DNA of 64,000 bases from Temnothorax longispinosus. Taxonomy: Eukaryota > Arthropoda > Insecta > Hymenoptera > Formicidae. This document shows, one piece after another, positions 1 through 10,560 of this stretch. The stretch covers positions 20,047,406-20,111,405 of the forward strand of contig NC_092361.1 of NCBI RefSeq assembly GCF_030848805.1. The letters are read 5' to 3'. A program made the position numbers and the translations under genes. Within the stretch, counting starts at the first letter, position 1; each line of letters opens with the position of its first letter. The notes beneath the pieces were generated by a model. The model saw nothing but the letters and a program-made list of their open reading frames with translations. It did not search any database and was not told the DNA's origin.

Positions 1-67
1 TAATCCGGCGTGTATAATCATTTGCATAGCGACATAGAGGCCTCAAATATGCTAAGCATCGCGCACA

Positions 68-87
68 CGTATAACGCGTGTTATACG
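68..87. repeat. Hairpin, 8-bp arms
   Basis: CGTATAAC (68-75) is the exact reverse complement of GTTATACG (80-87), with a GCGT loop. It sits in a stretch with repeated GCGTGT/ACACGC words. Confidence 0.5.
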
Positions 88-897
88 CGAATAGGCGTGT
101 GGACGGTGACACGCGTTGACATTCGTCATTGTTCCGGCTTAATTACACTTTCTTTCAGCGGGACAAAAAAAATTCGCCACTGTCAAACGCGCTGCTCTCT
201 CCCTCACACCCCATTCGGTCCGATTCTCGCTTCTACCCCTCGGTGTTGCATCCACGCGAGCAAGGGGTGACGCTCGTGTAAACGGCGTGTACGGCCGTCC
301 GCCGACACCTGTTTACTCCCTACGGACGGTCGTGTGCACGCACGGTGAAACGGTTGGTTTACGGGGGCGACGAAATCGTCTTGTTTGAGCTGTTTGCGTT
401 GATTAAAGTGTTTTATTATGCCAATTAATGACGATCGCGATGTAACGCAATGACCGCATAAAGATAGAAGTAACTAATACGAGAGAGAACCTTTTTTATA
501 CGAGGAATCAGTCGAATGAAAAATTTCTCAGTGGAATATTTCTATCAATTTAATTTACAAATGTAATTCTCACATGAGACCATATTTTTTTATAAAAAGA
601 GGCTGTATCCGTGAATATTTAAAAACTGTAGACAGTAATTCAAATTATATTATGTATATGGCTATCGCAATTATAAATGTTTATATAAAACGGATTGTGA
701 TACAGATATAGTTAATAAAAAGATTAACTTACGCGTTTATATATTCTATATTAATAATAATAAAAAACTTAAATAAATTAAATACGCTTCACACAGAATT
801 TAATATAAGGGGTACAAAAATATTCCATCTGGCGAGCGCATCAATAAACGACAGATAATACGCGAGAGGATAATACGTCAAAAAATGATATGAGAAC

Positions 898-915
898 GTA
901 CGGCACGCGCCGTAC
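898..915. repeat. Hairpin, 7-bp GC-rich arms
   Basis: GTACGGC (898-904) and GCCGTAC (909-915) pair perfectly around ACGC. A run of alternating GTGTGCGTGCACGTACGTGTG-type sequence follows directly, prone to Z-form structure. Confidence 0.5.
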
Positions 916-2110
916 CTGTGTGCGTGCACGTACGTGTGTGTTCCTTTTCGCCTTTCAGGCGAGAGAATAATTAAAGGCACAAAAGGGAGCGTCCAACGAA
1001 TTACTCGGCCGGTGCGCTCGGGTGGCGGCGCGATTGGACGGTCGTTCTCATTCCGAGATTCTCCTTGAACGCGAGGTCCACGTCAGACGCGGAAACGTTC
1101 AAAGGGTTTCCGCGGGGTAGGCGGGAGGAAAAAACTAATTAACTTTTCGGAATAATTAAGATAAGGCCGTTGGAGATCCGTCCGATCGGCCGACCCTACG
1201 CTAAGCTGCGCGCCGCGCTTCCTCTTTGCTCTTCACGGTAGAGGAGCCGACTCGAATCGGACCGCGAGGGACCCTCTCTGGAAATGGCGATCGGTCGATT
1301 AAATCGTTTGCATGAGAAGGGAGAGTAGGAACGCGTGAGTCTTAAGCGCGCCTACAAACTGCTGTGAAATTATACGCCGTGGAAGCAGAGCAGCAGCCGA
1401 TTTTATTATCAGATTAGACCGTACTCTTTCCACGTCAAGGTATTAATTATGGAAGAATAACGAATTTTCTTCTAGATAAAAATCAACAGTATATATGAAA
1501 TATCTAGTATGCAATCTTGGGAACGTAGAATTAATTTACGCGTAATAATATTTATTGTTTTCTTCTATAGATTCAAATATTAATGCGGTGGAAGAGACTA
1601 TAATATATTTATAGAAAATTTATTTGTAGCGTCGATCACGTAACAATTGAAATGACGCAACTGAAATATCGCGTTAACTTGCGAAGGCGAAAGCGGAAAT
1701 CGGATTGTTGAATTAAGAAAGTCTGGCAAGAATTTCAATAAAATTCTGGCGACGGCCAGAATTTGCCGACAAGCAATTAGGGACATTACTATTGACCGAC
1801 TCCCGATAAAGTTAAATTAAAGTGAAATCAAAGACGCTCGACTCTCGAGGCACTTTGGGATTTTTCTCTTATCGCTAAAGTTAACTCCAACGCTTCGGCA
1901 GTTGCGCGACAAGTTTCCATCTTTTATCCGGAATCGATTCCCCTGCGAACGTCCTACAACTGGGAAAATCCGAGTCGGGGAGAGATAACTCCGCTCGACA
2001 ATAATGCACATTCGCGTGATTAACGAACGACTATCAACAAGGCATTTACACGATCTACCGCCTCTCACCACATCTTCTGTCTAATTATCAGCGTCGGTAG
2101 ACGAAGCCCG

Positions 2111-2176
2111 CCTTCTCTCTGTCCCTCTCTCTCCTCTCTCTCTCTTTCTCTCTGTCTGTCTTTCTCTCTCTACCCC
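2111..2176. repeat. Imperfect (CT)n tract
   Basis: About 65 bases of nearly pure pyrimidine on the plus strand, CT dinucleotides broken by occasional T, C and G. The minus strand reads as GAGA, the recognition core of GAGA-type factors. Confidence 0.9.
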
Positions 2177-2220
2177 TCACGCGCCCACTTCAATTCCTGC
2201 CGCGTACAGCCCGCAATAAA

Positions 2221-2242
2221 GCCTCGCCTCTAAAAGCGAGGC
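2221..2242. repeat. Hairpin GCCTCGC/GCGAGGC
   Basis: Seven perfect, mostly G/C pairs (2221-2227 with 2236-2242) around an 8-base loop. No T-run follows that would suggest a pol III end. Confidence 0.5.
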
Positions 2243-3363
2243 AGATGCACTTTACACGAGAGAGCGGTTCTCGCGTGACACGAATAAAAGTCTTATTGCA
2301 TGCCGGGGGAGCGAGCGACAGGAGGAGCAAGAAAGTAGTCGAGCGCGATGACTGGGCCCGCCGACGACGACGTGGCGCATACAGCGCTCCGCTGATAATT
2401 AGCGAGCGAGCTCCGCGACATAGGACTGATAATTCTCAACAATGGTTCATTACTGTCGTTTAAATGTGCACGACAAGCGCATTCGAGTGGCTGTGCCCGG
2501 CGTAGAGGCTCGGGTGGCAGCCTATCTGGCTATTTCCATACATCCTTCATTGTCCTCTTTGTGAACGACTGACTATAGATTCGCGAAACTGACATTTTTA
2601 TGGTGGAACAATGGGGTCGCGAGGGCGGACAGGATCGGAGCGAGAAGGAGCGAGCGGCGAGTAGGACGGAGCGGAGACGCGCGCGCGGAGACTAGGGAGG
2701 GCCAATTCGACGTGAACCGGAGCATCGTTATCCGAGTAAATAGGCTACCGCTGTTCGTCGACGGCCCCCGACGGCCTGCCGAACACAATTCACGATTTGT
2801 ATTGTTGTACTTTATTCCCCGAGTGGTCGAGGAGTGCCGCTGTTGCGACGGGCTGCAAGTATCTATGGTCGCCTACTACGAGAAGCTGTACAATTGCCGC
2901 GTTACTGATGACAAAACGGGAAACTTAGGTCCTCCAAGGGGTCGAAATTGATATATTTGAGTTTGTATCGGCATATTCGACACACAGAATAAGAGCCAAG
3001 CTATTTTACAATGTTAAATATGAAATTTATAATTTCTATTATATTTTTCTCTGTATATGGGATAAGACTTTCACGAATTAGAATGTAATTAGTGTCATAC
3101 ATAATAGTTATATTCATAATAATATAAAATGCTAAATGAATAATCGATAAATGTATCTGATAGAAATTTTAACATTCCATCCATTAAAAAATAAAAATTG
3201 CAAAACACATACATTTAGCTATTTCTCGGCATAAAATGCATTCGTTAGATACTCGTAAAAAGTGTGCGAATTATAGGATATAGAACAAAAATACGTAAGT
3301 AGCTCATTAACGAAATAAATAATCGTGAATGCAATTTTTTTGCCGACTAACGCGATTCTACAG

Positions 3364-3386
3364 CGTCGACGGATTTTTCGTCGACG
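3364..3386. repeat. Paired CGTCGACG octamers
   Basis: The self-complementary octamer CGTCGACG occurs at 3364-3371 and 3379-3386, separated by 7 bases. The pair is therefore both a direct repeat and an 8-bp hairpin, and could bind a dimeric factor. Confidence 0.5.
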
Positions 3387-3536
3387 GTCCCGGGAGAAAT
3401 TGGCCGTGTCTCGAGAAGCGATGTCCTCTAGAATAAAATCACGACCGTCTCGATAGAAATTACGAGGGACACTCGTTCTGGCGGAAAGCGGTGGATATCG
3501 GAGGTGTGGAGGATAGTCCGTGAAGCATCGTCATTA

Positions 3537-3563
3537 ACTGCCAATCACTGCCATTCACTGCCC
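3537..3563 (+). repeat. Short 10-bp tandem repeat
   Basis: ACTGCCAATC, ACTGCCATTC and ACTGCCC follow each other head to tail, about 2.7 copies. Confidence 0.6.
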
Positions 3564-3657
3564 GGGAAGGCGAAGTCGTGTAAGGAGGGTAAAGAAAGAA
3601 GAAAAAAAAAGGAAACGTACTGCAGAGACGTTGAAGGGAGATTCTAATTATTTATTT

Positions 3658-3790
3658 ACGAGGAGCGAGGAGCGACGCGCGGCCTCTCGTTGTCGCGTTT
3701 GGATCTTCGTCTCTCTTTCCAATCTTCTCTCGGCCCCTTCGCCATTCCGCCTTCGAGAAGATTCGTCAACGAGGAGCGAGGAGCGACACG
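3658..3790 (+). repeat. Two 22-bp direct copies 111 bp apart
   Basis: A 22-bp word beginning ACGAGGAGCGAGGAGCGAC occurs at 3658-3679 and 3769-3790 with one mismatch. Each copy is itself an internal duplication of GAGGAGC. The DNA between and outside the copies does not match. The 3574-3615 stretch just upstream is purine-rich with an A9 run. Confidence 0.7.
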
Positions 3791-4115
3791 TCTCTCATTT
3801 TGATTACAGTTATTATTAGTCATACGTATCATTAAGAGATACAGTATCGTCACAGTTAACGAAAGCATGTACTTTACAGTCGACGAGTATACATTAAACG
3901 ATCTCCCTTGTAATTATAGATCATTAATATCTTTAATTTGCGTGACGTGATCGCTCAACAGTGTATGCGACTTGATATTTTATTTCATTATTTCACAAAG
4001 TGTTTCCCCGCGATACGAAGAGAGAGTGTATCAGAAAGAAGTTGGTCGTCGCGCATATTAATTGACGGCCCCACTTCGCGCGCGACTTTCCAGCGGCGCA
4101 CGTAACGCGGTTTTA

Positions 4116-4134
4116 TCTCCGCATTGAGCGGAGA
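4116..4134. repeat. Hairpin TCTCCGC/GCGGAGA
   Basis: Seven perfect pairs around the loop ATTGA, inside the GC ridge. Confidence 0.5.
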
Positions 4135-4335
4135 ATCCCAAATTCAATTTCGCGAGGTAAAGCGTAACGACATCGCGCCTTATAAGCGAGGCGGGAGGCA
4201 GGGAGGCCGTGGCCGCCCCGCCGTCCGTCGCTTTGGTATTGGTGAAGTCGCGTGGGAGCCGGTTTTTACTTCGCTAATGATTTCCGCGCTCGCTCAGACG
4301 CTAACTTCCCCGACAAATAGGAAAATTAAAGCCGC

Positions 4336-4347
4336 GTCCGCGCGGAC
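4336..4347. repeat. 12-bp perfect palindrome
   Basis: GTCCGCGCGGAC is exactly self-complementary. Flanking GCCGCG and CGCGGC words also pair but about a different centre. Confidence 0.5.
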
Positions 4348-5580
4348 CGGCGCGGCGGGCGCGTAACTCCGTCCTGCTGGGCATTTAGTTACGACTTTTT
4401 TATAATTAATACCTCGGGTGGTAAATTAAGTCGGGCGCGGCCGGAAGAGTGAGGAAGAAACGTTTTGTAAAATAAATACCGACCGACGCGTACCCCGGCG
4501 GGCGCGGTGCACCCGCGGGGAAGACGGAGGACGGAGGGTGCGATTCTCCGACTGACTTCTCTTCTCCCGCTCCTCGCCCGGCGACGACCCCCTCGCCTAC
4601 GACGAGGTCTTGGACGACCCCTTTCCCTATCCCTACCCCGCACCTACTCGCGGAACAACGAGTAACGGCGGAAAGGTCAATTATAATGGAAGATTACGTG
4701 CCCGCGATTCCGTCTCGCAGTCATAAATAGGTACAAAGAGTATTAAGTCCCTCGGAAGTATTAACCTGGAGAGCCATTGGGAAAACTTCTCGTTGCGCGG
4801 AAGCGAGGAAGACAAATAATTGAAGAGAGTTTTCGTTTCTCGGCCCGAGAGCCAGACCAGAAACGCTCCTCTCTGGTATTAAAAACGTTTCGCCGCTCGC
4901 GAGTCTGTCTACCCGCGAATTTATCTATAATGCAACATCCGTTTGCCAGACGTACGAATCATATTAAAAATAATTAGTGTCTGCCGATTAAGTGTCCCAC
5001 AGTTTAAATTTGTCTCATTATCCTGCGGCAGGGTATATCACGGCGAAACTTGCGTGCACGGCCGACCTCTTATAATACGTTAATCAAACGCATATCGCCG
5101 TGATCGATTGACTCGGTATCCAGTTGCACGTGACGCTTTACCGCCGCGGCGCGCGTTTCGTTGATCCTCTATGCTCTACGATCCACAGAAACGCAAAGAC
5201 AGTGCGGACGTTCAAAGGTCTCATGCTGCGTTCCGCCGAGCACTGACTGGCACTGCCTGTTTCTATTTACTTCATCTTACCCAGCGGCTCTCACCGTCCC
5301 GTCTTATTTTCAATTTGACTGCGTGACCTACTCGCGTCACGATAATTTTACGTCATTCCAACGAGTCTCGCGTCGCGCCGTCACGTCGCGGATTAAACGT
5401 TCGAGGCACCGTTTCCGTTGCTCATCGACACCGACGACGGACTTCTTCGCGACGAATTCGAGCGACGGGGGATGAGAACCGTTGCAGCCTTAATGGCGCT
5501 GCGGTGCATAGCCTGTATTAGTAGCGGTAGCAGTCGTGCATAGTTAGGATTTAATAGCGTGTATTATTGATTATAATATC

Positions 5581-5621
5581 GCATGATTGGTACAATCACG
5601 TCGCATTGTACCTATCAATGC
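5581..5621. repeat. Stable 41-nt hairpin
   Basis: The core arms GGTACAAT (5589-5596) and ATTGTACC (5605-5612) pair perfectly around an 8-base loop. The stem continues outward to 5581 and 5621 with one T-T mismatch and one bulged A, about 15 pairs in all. An (ACCG)4 run follows at 5632-5649. The stem is too short for a standard miRNA precursor unless flanking pairing exists that I did not find. Confidence 0.6.
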
Positions 5622-5631
5622 ACGGCATGCA

Positions 5632-5649
5632 ACCGACCGACCGACCGAC
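5632..5649 (+). repeat. (ACCG)4 microsatellite
   Basis: Four and a half uninterrupted ACCG units. Confidence 0.8.
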
Positions 5650-7678
5650 TGTGCATCGCTCGGAATCACCGATGCACGAAAACCCGGCGCATTAAATTAT
5701 TTATTAGCAGGCTGTTTCAGTAGATTGAAATCGGCAATTATCAGGCATACATCATCGCCAGTTAGCTACGAGCTCGTTGCGTAATCGGCGCGATCGACGG
5801 TACGGCAATAAAACAACGTTACGTGATTTACGCCGTTGTACTTACTCACCTAATGACGTAGACGAACGTCGATCTGTGTAGTGACAGTAACCGGTCGCCT
5901 GCAAGTAGAAATAGGACGAACGAATTACTTTTTTTTTGTTCCAAACAGTAATGTAATTACAAAACAGCCCTTCAGACGAATTATAATTAAAGTTTAATCA
6001 TACATCGCGCTCTTTGTAGACAGAAATATTAATATGCAATGCACATTCCAATAAAATGTTGTGATAAAATTGGAAAAATATGAATAAAAATACGCGAATA
6101 TAAATACCGCGAATAAAAAATATGTGGATGCAATCGCGATATGAGAGATGGAGGGGAAGGTTCGTGAGCGAAGTGCGCGGACACAGTGCTACCGAAATCG
6201 TCATCTGCACCCTTTCAAAGATCCCGCGAGCTTCCAATAGCTTTTACCCTACCACTAATGGCCGTCTACCAGCTGACGAGGAGCAGACGAGGACGTGATT
6301 GCGAGATACCGCGGCATTAAAGGAGAGAAAGAGAGACGAGAGAACTGAGGGTAGCTGTATATCGATACAAAGAGCCATCTCTTTTCGTTCGCCTTCTCTC
6401 GCGTTTCTCCTTCATATTCTCTGTCCCGATAAGAGAACGTAACAAAGGAAAGAACGTTGCCGCGAGTCTTTGTCGCACTATGTTGTATTATCTGCATAGC
6501 CACGTATGAGTCTCGCAAACAGCAATGAGTAAGGAAAATTTCTTTTGGAAACAACTAAAACCTAGATATCAATCATTTGTTCAGAAGAATGAAAAAAATA
6601 TGTTTCCACTTTCATATTTATCTCTCTTAACTTACAAAATTATATGATTACAATTCGAGCTTCACTTCAATTGTAATAAAGCTATAATAGGAAAGTCCAT
6701 TTATATATGTATATAGAAATAAACATTATAGGCTCGAATTGGCACCGTTATTTATCACTTGCCATTATCTTTTTTTTTTCGTCGCTGCCAAAAATACCAG
6801 AGGGTGCAAACGCAGAGAGTGGGAGGGCGCGGATAGATTTCTGTGGGGTGCTGACAGTAGAGTATACGACAACTGCCGAAGATATTCGGTCGCGAAAGAG
6901 TATAAGCTTAATCCTGCCGCGACAGCGACAGAAATATGAGACCATATTGTCTCCATATATCATCCGAGTGTTCTCTCTTCGATGGGCGACCCTCGAATCA
7001 ACCTTCCTATTCCCGCCGTGTGTCTTATAGTTAGACTAGGTGAGAATATAAATGACACTGGCGTCGCGCCGTTTAAACACGATTCATATGCAATAGAGAA
7101 ACATTAAATTTAACTTCATTGTTTTACTCAATTTACTTAAATCTAGATAATTAAAGTGAAATGTGTCTCTGTATATAGTCTATATATATAGGTAAAATTA
7201 TATTTTATACCTGATATCGCGAAGCAATTATTTATATAAATAAATTGAAGTCATTTTAAAGGTCTGAGAAATTACGATCTCTTGTAAAAGCTAAGTTAAT
7301 CGTAATTGCTAATAAAAGATGCTTGTAATCATAATTACGAACCAAACTGATCATTTCGCACACACCGTTGACTTATAAATTAATTACCTAATTATATTAA
7401 AATAATCGAAGAACATTATACATATACACTTAAGCTATTAATTATCAAATTTCCAATTATTCTTATAAAATTCTTATCCAATTAGCTCTTATGTATTATT
7501 GAAATCAATTTTATGTTTGACATATCTTCGAACCGTCGAATGGCACAGATGACTCAACCAGGCGAACAACGATCGCCGAGGGCTCGAAGGTGAGCGAAAA
7601 GGAGGGCAGCTCGCAGCTCCTTCGCGTCGTCTGCCGCGCCAATTCCCAACAAATTGTAATTTCTAGAAACAAATTGAA
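5650..7678. other. Non-coding, mostly AT-rich
   Basis: AT-rich at 5930-6120, 6540-6780 and 7040-7510. A T10 run at 6770-6779 lies inside an ATG frame (6707-7030) that I rejected. I see no further structure. Confidence 0.65.
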
Positions 7679-7684
7679 TATAAA
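7679..7684 (+). promoter_or_regulatory. TATAAA upstream of the small secreted-peptide frame
   Basis: A TATAAA hexamer stands at the edge of the AT-rich trough just before the GC-rich ridge carrying the 7879 frame. A start site about 30 bp downstream would give a leader of roughly 130-170 bases. The hexamer is common by chance in such AT-rich sequence, so only its position supports it. Confidence 0.15.
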
Positions 7685-7878
7685 CGCGCCGTAATTCGAA
7701 TGCCTGCTGCAGCGGCACCGGCACAATAATGATGACGGCTGCGTAGGAGCCAGCGACCGTGGCTGAAGGGAAGCAAGGCAGCGCCAGGAGACGTAGCCAT
7801 GCGCGAAACAGCAATCTTTCGAGGCAATCTCTTTAATAAATGAAGCATACGTTCCCGCTTTTGAATTACGTCTACGTA

Positions 7879-8031
7879 ATGGCCTCCCACTCCTACCCCA
7901 TCTCTCTTGCTCCGCTCTTGCTCTTTCTCGTTCTTGTGTCACGCGTCGGCGCCGAGCCCGGCACAAAGAGCGATGTAGATTCCGCCGCGGCCGTCGCGAT
8001 CGGCAAAGCCGATTTGGCTGGGATCTTTTAA
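7879..8031 (+). CDS. Candidate small secreted peptide, 50 aa
   Basis: I do not recognise this frame as a member of any family. It opens at ATG 7840, with an in-frame TAA at 7837-7839 directly before it. The second in-frame ATG at 7879 has the better context (G at -3 and +4), so I chose it. The 50-residue product has a classic signal peptide: short polar start, a Leu/Val/Phe-rich core at residues 10-20, then S-R-V-G-A, with Val at -3 and Ala at -1 of a likely cleavage after residue 25. The remaining 25 residues are acidic then Ala-rich, with no Cys. About 70% of codons end in G or C, while both flanks are AT-rich. A TATAAA lies about 200 bp upstream and an AATAAA 39 bp after the stop. Against it: three short upstream ATG frames (from 7700, 7729 and 7799), and an open antisense frame over the same bases. 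It could also be a first exon, or chance. Confidence 0.3.
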   Translation: MASHSYPISLAPLLLFLVLVSRVGAEPGTKSDVDSAAAVAIGKADLAGIF

Positions 8032-8069
8032 GAACAACGATGCGAGGCGAATACGGCTACCTCCCGTAT

Positions 8070-8075
8070 AATAAA
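8070..8075 (+). terminator. AATAAA polyadenylation signal candidate
   Basis: A canonical AATAAA lies 39 bases after the TAA of the 7879 frame and is followed within 30 bases by a TG-containing stretch. Spacing suits a compact single-exon transcript. The hexamer alone is weak evidence in AT-rich DNA. Confidence 0.2.
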
Positions 8076-10560
8076 CAATCAATAATGTATCATAAATTGT
8101 GATAGGTACTTCAGCGACATGCTGCTAAACAAGTTGTGAATTTCAATTCGTGCATACAAAGGGCTGTAATGTATAGGAAAAAATCAATATCAAAATTATA
8201 AAATTCTAAAAACGTAATCTGATTAACGAGCGCAAAATCGAACATATCGACGTCTCTGTTCAGTTTGATCTCGGTAACGTTGGATCTTCGCGTTACAATC
8301 AGTCGGCGGTTAATAACAAATTCATCTCTGACGAGCATATAAAGCCCATGTCTGTTAACCAGAATGTTCGCACCTCCATTCCGGCAGATCGTGCCGGCGA
8401 TAAAAGTGCAACGAGCCCCGTCCTCGCGAGCGTATGCAATCACCTACGAATATTATAGCCGGCAGCGCCGGCGAAATAACAGCGCAAGTAAGTAGTGACT
8501 GCCTCCATTGTTTCCCTTCAAATCAAAAGCAGTCAAATTCACCATTGTGATCGCGCCACGCGCTATACTTACACGATAGCAGGGACGATGGAGAAATGCG
8601 ATTTAACGACGCCGAGCTATGTGTAGATATACAAGGTGTATATGCTATGTTCAGTACTTTTCTATCTTATCCAGCTAATCCATCATATATAGCTTATCTA
8701 ATTAGCACTCAATGATTTCTTTAGAAATGTATGGGAGAATGTTAAACGTTAAATATTACTTTTTTCAAAGTAGCGGATACTTCATGTGTTAACAAAATTT
8801 GTTATTTACTATTACCGTGATAAATATTGTGTCTGTCAATATGTTATTGCTCGGGAAATGTAATTTATACAATATTGTGTACAAACGGCGCACCCTGTGT
8901 ACGTATCTACATAAATATATACACGTATATATTATACGAAGAACACAAGTCGGTGTTGCGTGTGTACAGTCGATGCGTCTGCGGATATACTCACAGCGTA
9001 ATCGCTGAATCGGTATTCCGTCGACTGACAGACCTAGGCAAACAATGGACGTTTGATTGTTCAAGATTTAGTGCTGGTTTACTACCGTCGAATCTGAATT
9101 CGCGATATCGCGTCGCTCAGTGGCGTGGGTGTGTCAGCATCTGCATTCACAAGCTTCGCGAAACGTTCCCGATTTTCCGCCAAGTACAATTCCAAACAAG
9201 ACTTGATTTCATCAAATCTCGCAGTTGATTACTCCCAATGATGATCTCAATAATAACTTGAAAAGATATCGTAATCGCAACACCAGAGAAATCAATGTGA
9301 CTCTATTATGGAAAAAAATATATTCATTAAAGATACTATACATCAGTGGTATCACGTTGTATTAATGCGTGCAATCCAAATGTATTCGCGTTACGAATAA
9401 ATAAAGTGAAAGCTTGTTTTATTTGTGCATTGTCAAATAATTACAGGAAGAAGGATGATATCCGTAGACTTCTATTCGCACTTTGCGAGATAAAACATTA
9501 CGCTCACACCGCGAAAGACGATACGGCATTTACATTATTTTACATTAAATGCCAGGCGAAAACGAAACTCGAAACGTTACCGCTGCCGGTATTGTCTTCG
9601 AGCATGCAGTCACGTCAAAGTGGTATTTTCAATAGTCCGTACGCTGGAATTCGCCCGATGGCCGGAAGAATTTGTATTTCCCTGTGAATCGCGGTTGGTC
9701 ATCGGAAACGGGTCAGCTGAGATACGGGTACGAACGTCTTAGGAATCTGTTGGTATTCGCGACGGATAACGCCTGATTACGTGGCAAAACCCTTATCGAG
9801 TTTACATTCCTCTTTGTAGCAATCGTGAAAGTTTCAAATCTAAATACCATAACGATTAGCCATTATTACAGTGAAACGCTACACAACTATTGTTTGTATT
9901 ACAAATTGTACGAATAAAACGATAAAATTATATTACATCAAACCATCACAAAATCTATATTATTTTGTAAGATACAAGGTAGATTAGGGCATTTCTGATA
10001 CTTCCGTATTTTGGTACGCGAAGAATCTGAATTTCTCTCTCAAAAGAGGGTCTGTCGTATCGTAAACCTGGAAGTGGGCATGTCGAGCGTCTTAGGAATT
10101 CCGTAGCCGAGAAAACAGAATTCGATTGAGAACAAGACAAGCGCGACCATTCCCCTTCGAGAAACCTCAATAGAATGTGGAGCATCTGCAGTTTCATAAA
10201 TACTAAAAGCCTCCTAATGTCACCTTCATCAAATCGAAAAAGAGATTTGGTGATATCTCGAAAGCTAGTTGATCCAAGAAAGATGATTCTTTGAAATTTA
10301 TAGGAAAGAAAATAGATAACATATTTTTATGTCAACTGTAGCAATTTATCGTTATTATATTCATTAACTTTTATAAAATTTCCTTCGCACATTGACTCGC
10401 ACTCGAGGTTTAATAATCATGTAATTATTAATAATATATTTATTCAACGTAAGACTAACTTTGATACATTTTTATGTACTCCCGAAGAGATAGAGCTGGG
10501 ATAAACTCGCAGAAACGTCAGATACATTTAGCGTTGCTATATTTCGCTTTTGTCGAAGCA
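8076..10560. other. Non-coding, mixed composition
   Basis: Contains GCCGGC-AGC-GCCGGC at 8458-8472. 8870-8960 is an alternating purine-pyrimidine patch of TACACGTATATA-type sequence. AT-rich patches fall at 8640-8880 and 10200-10480. Open frames of up to 133 codons start mainly at non-ATG codons and show no family signature. Confidence 0.65.

Larger units (their letters stand above)
1..2110. other. Non-coding, alternating CpG-rich and AT-rich
   Basis: CpG-rich at 1-440 and 810-1430, AT-rich at 480-800 and 1430-1800. Open frames stay under about 90 codons. Apart from two hairpins (68-87, 898-915) I see nothing further. Confidence 0.7.
2177..3530. other. Non-coding; mixed then AT-rich
   Basis: GC-moderate to about 2950, then AT-rich to about 3350. 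It contains two hairpins (2221-2242 and 3364-3386). Open frames are under 80 codons and mutually overlapping; none resembles a protein I know. Confidence 0.7.
4036..4440. promoter_or_regulatory. Enhancer-like CpG-rich segment
   Basis: A stretch free of simple repeats that mixes homeodomain-type cores (TTAATTGA near 4058, TAATTAATACC near 4402) with GC-rich words, hairpins at 4116-4134, and a 12-bp palindrome at 4336-4347. That texture is typical of insect regulatory DNA but is not specific; I infer it, and conservation is not visible here. Confidence 0.15.
3791..5580. other. Non-coding with a strong GC ridge
   Basis: 4036-4680 is markedly GC- and CpG-rich; the rest is mixed. The longest open frame (5161-5475) has no ATG start and no recognisable residues. 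The only structures seen are the two short palindromes listed separately. Confidence 0.65.

Noticed and set aside
6707..7030. 107-codon ATG frame with a signal-like Phe-rich start
   Set aside because: The hydrophobic run comes from the T10 homopolymer; codons show no bias and no polyadenylation signal is near.
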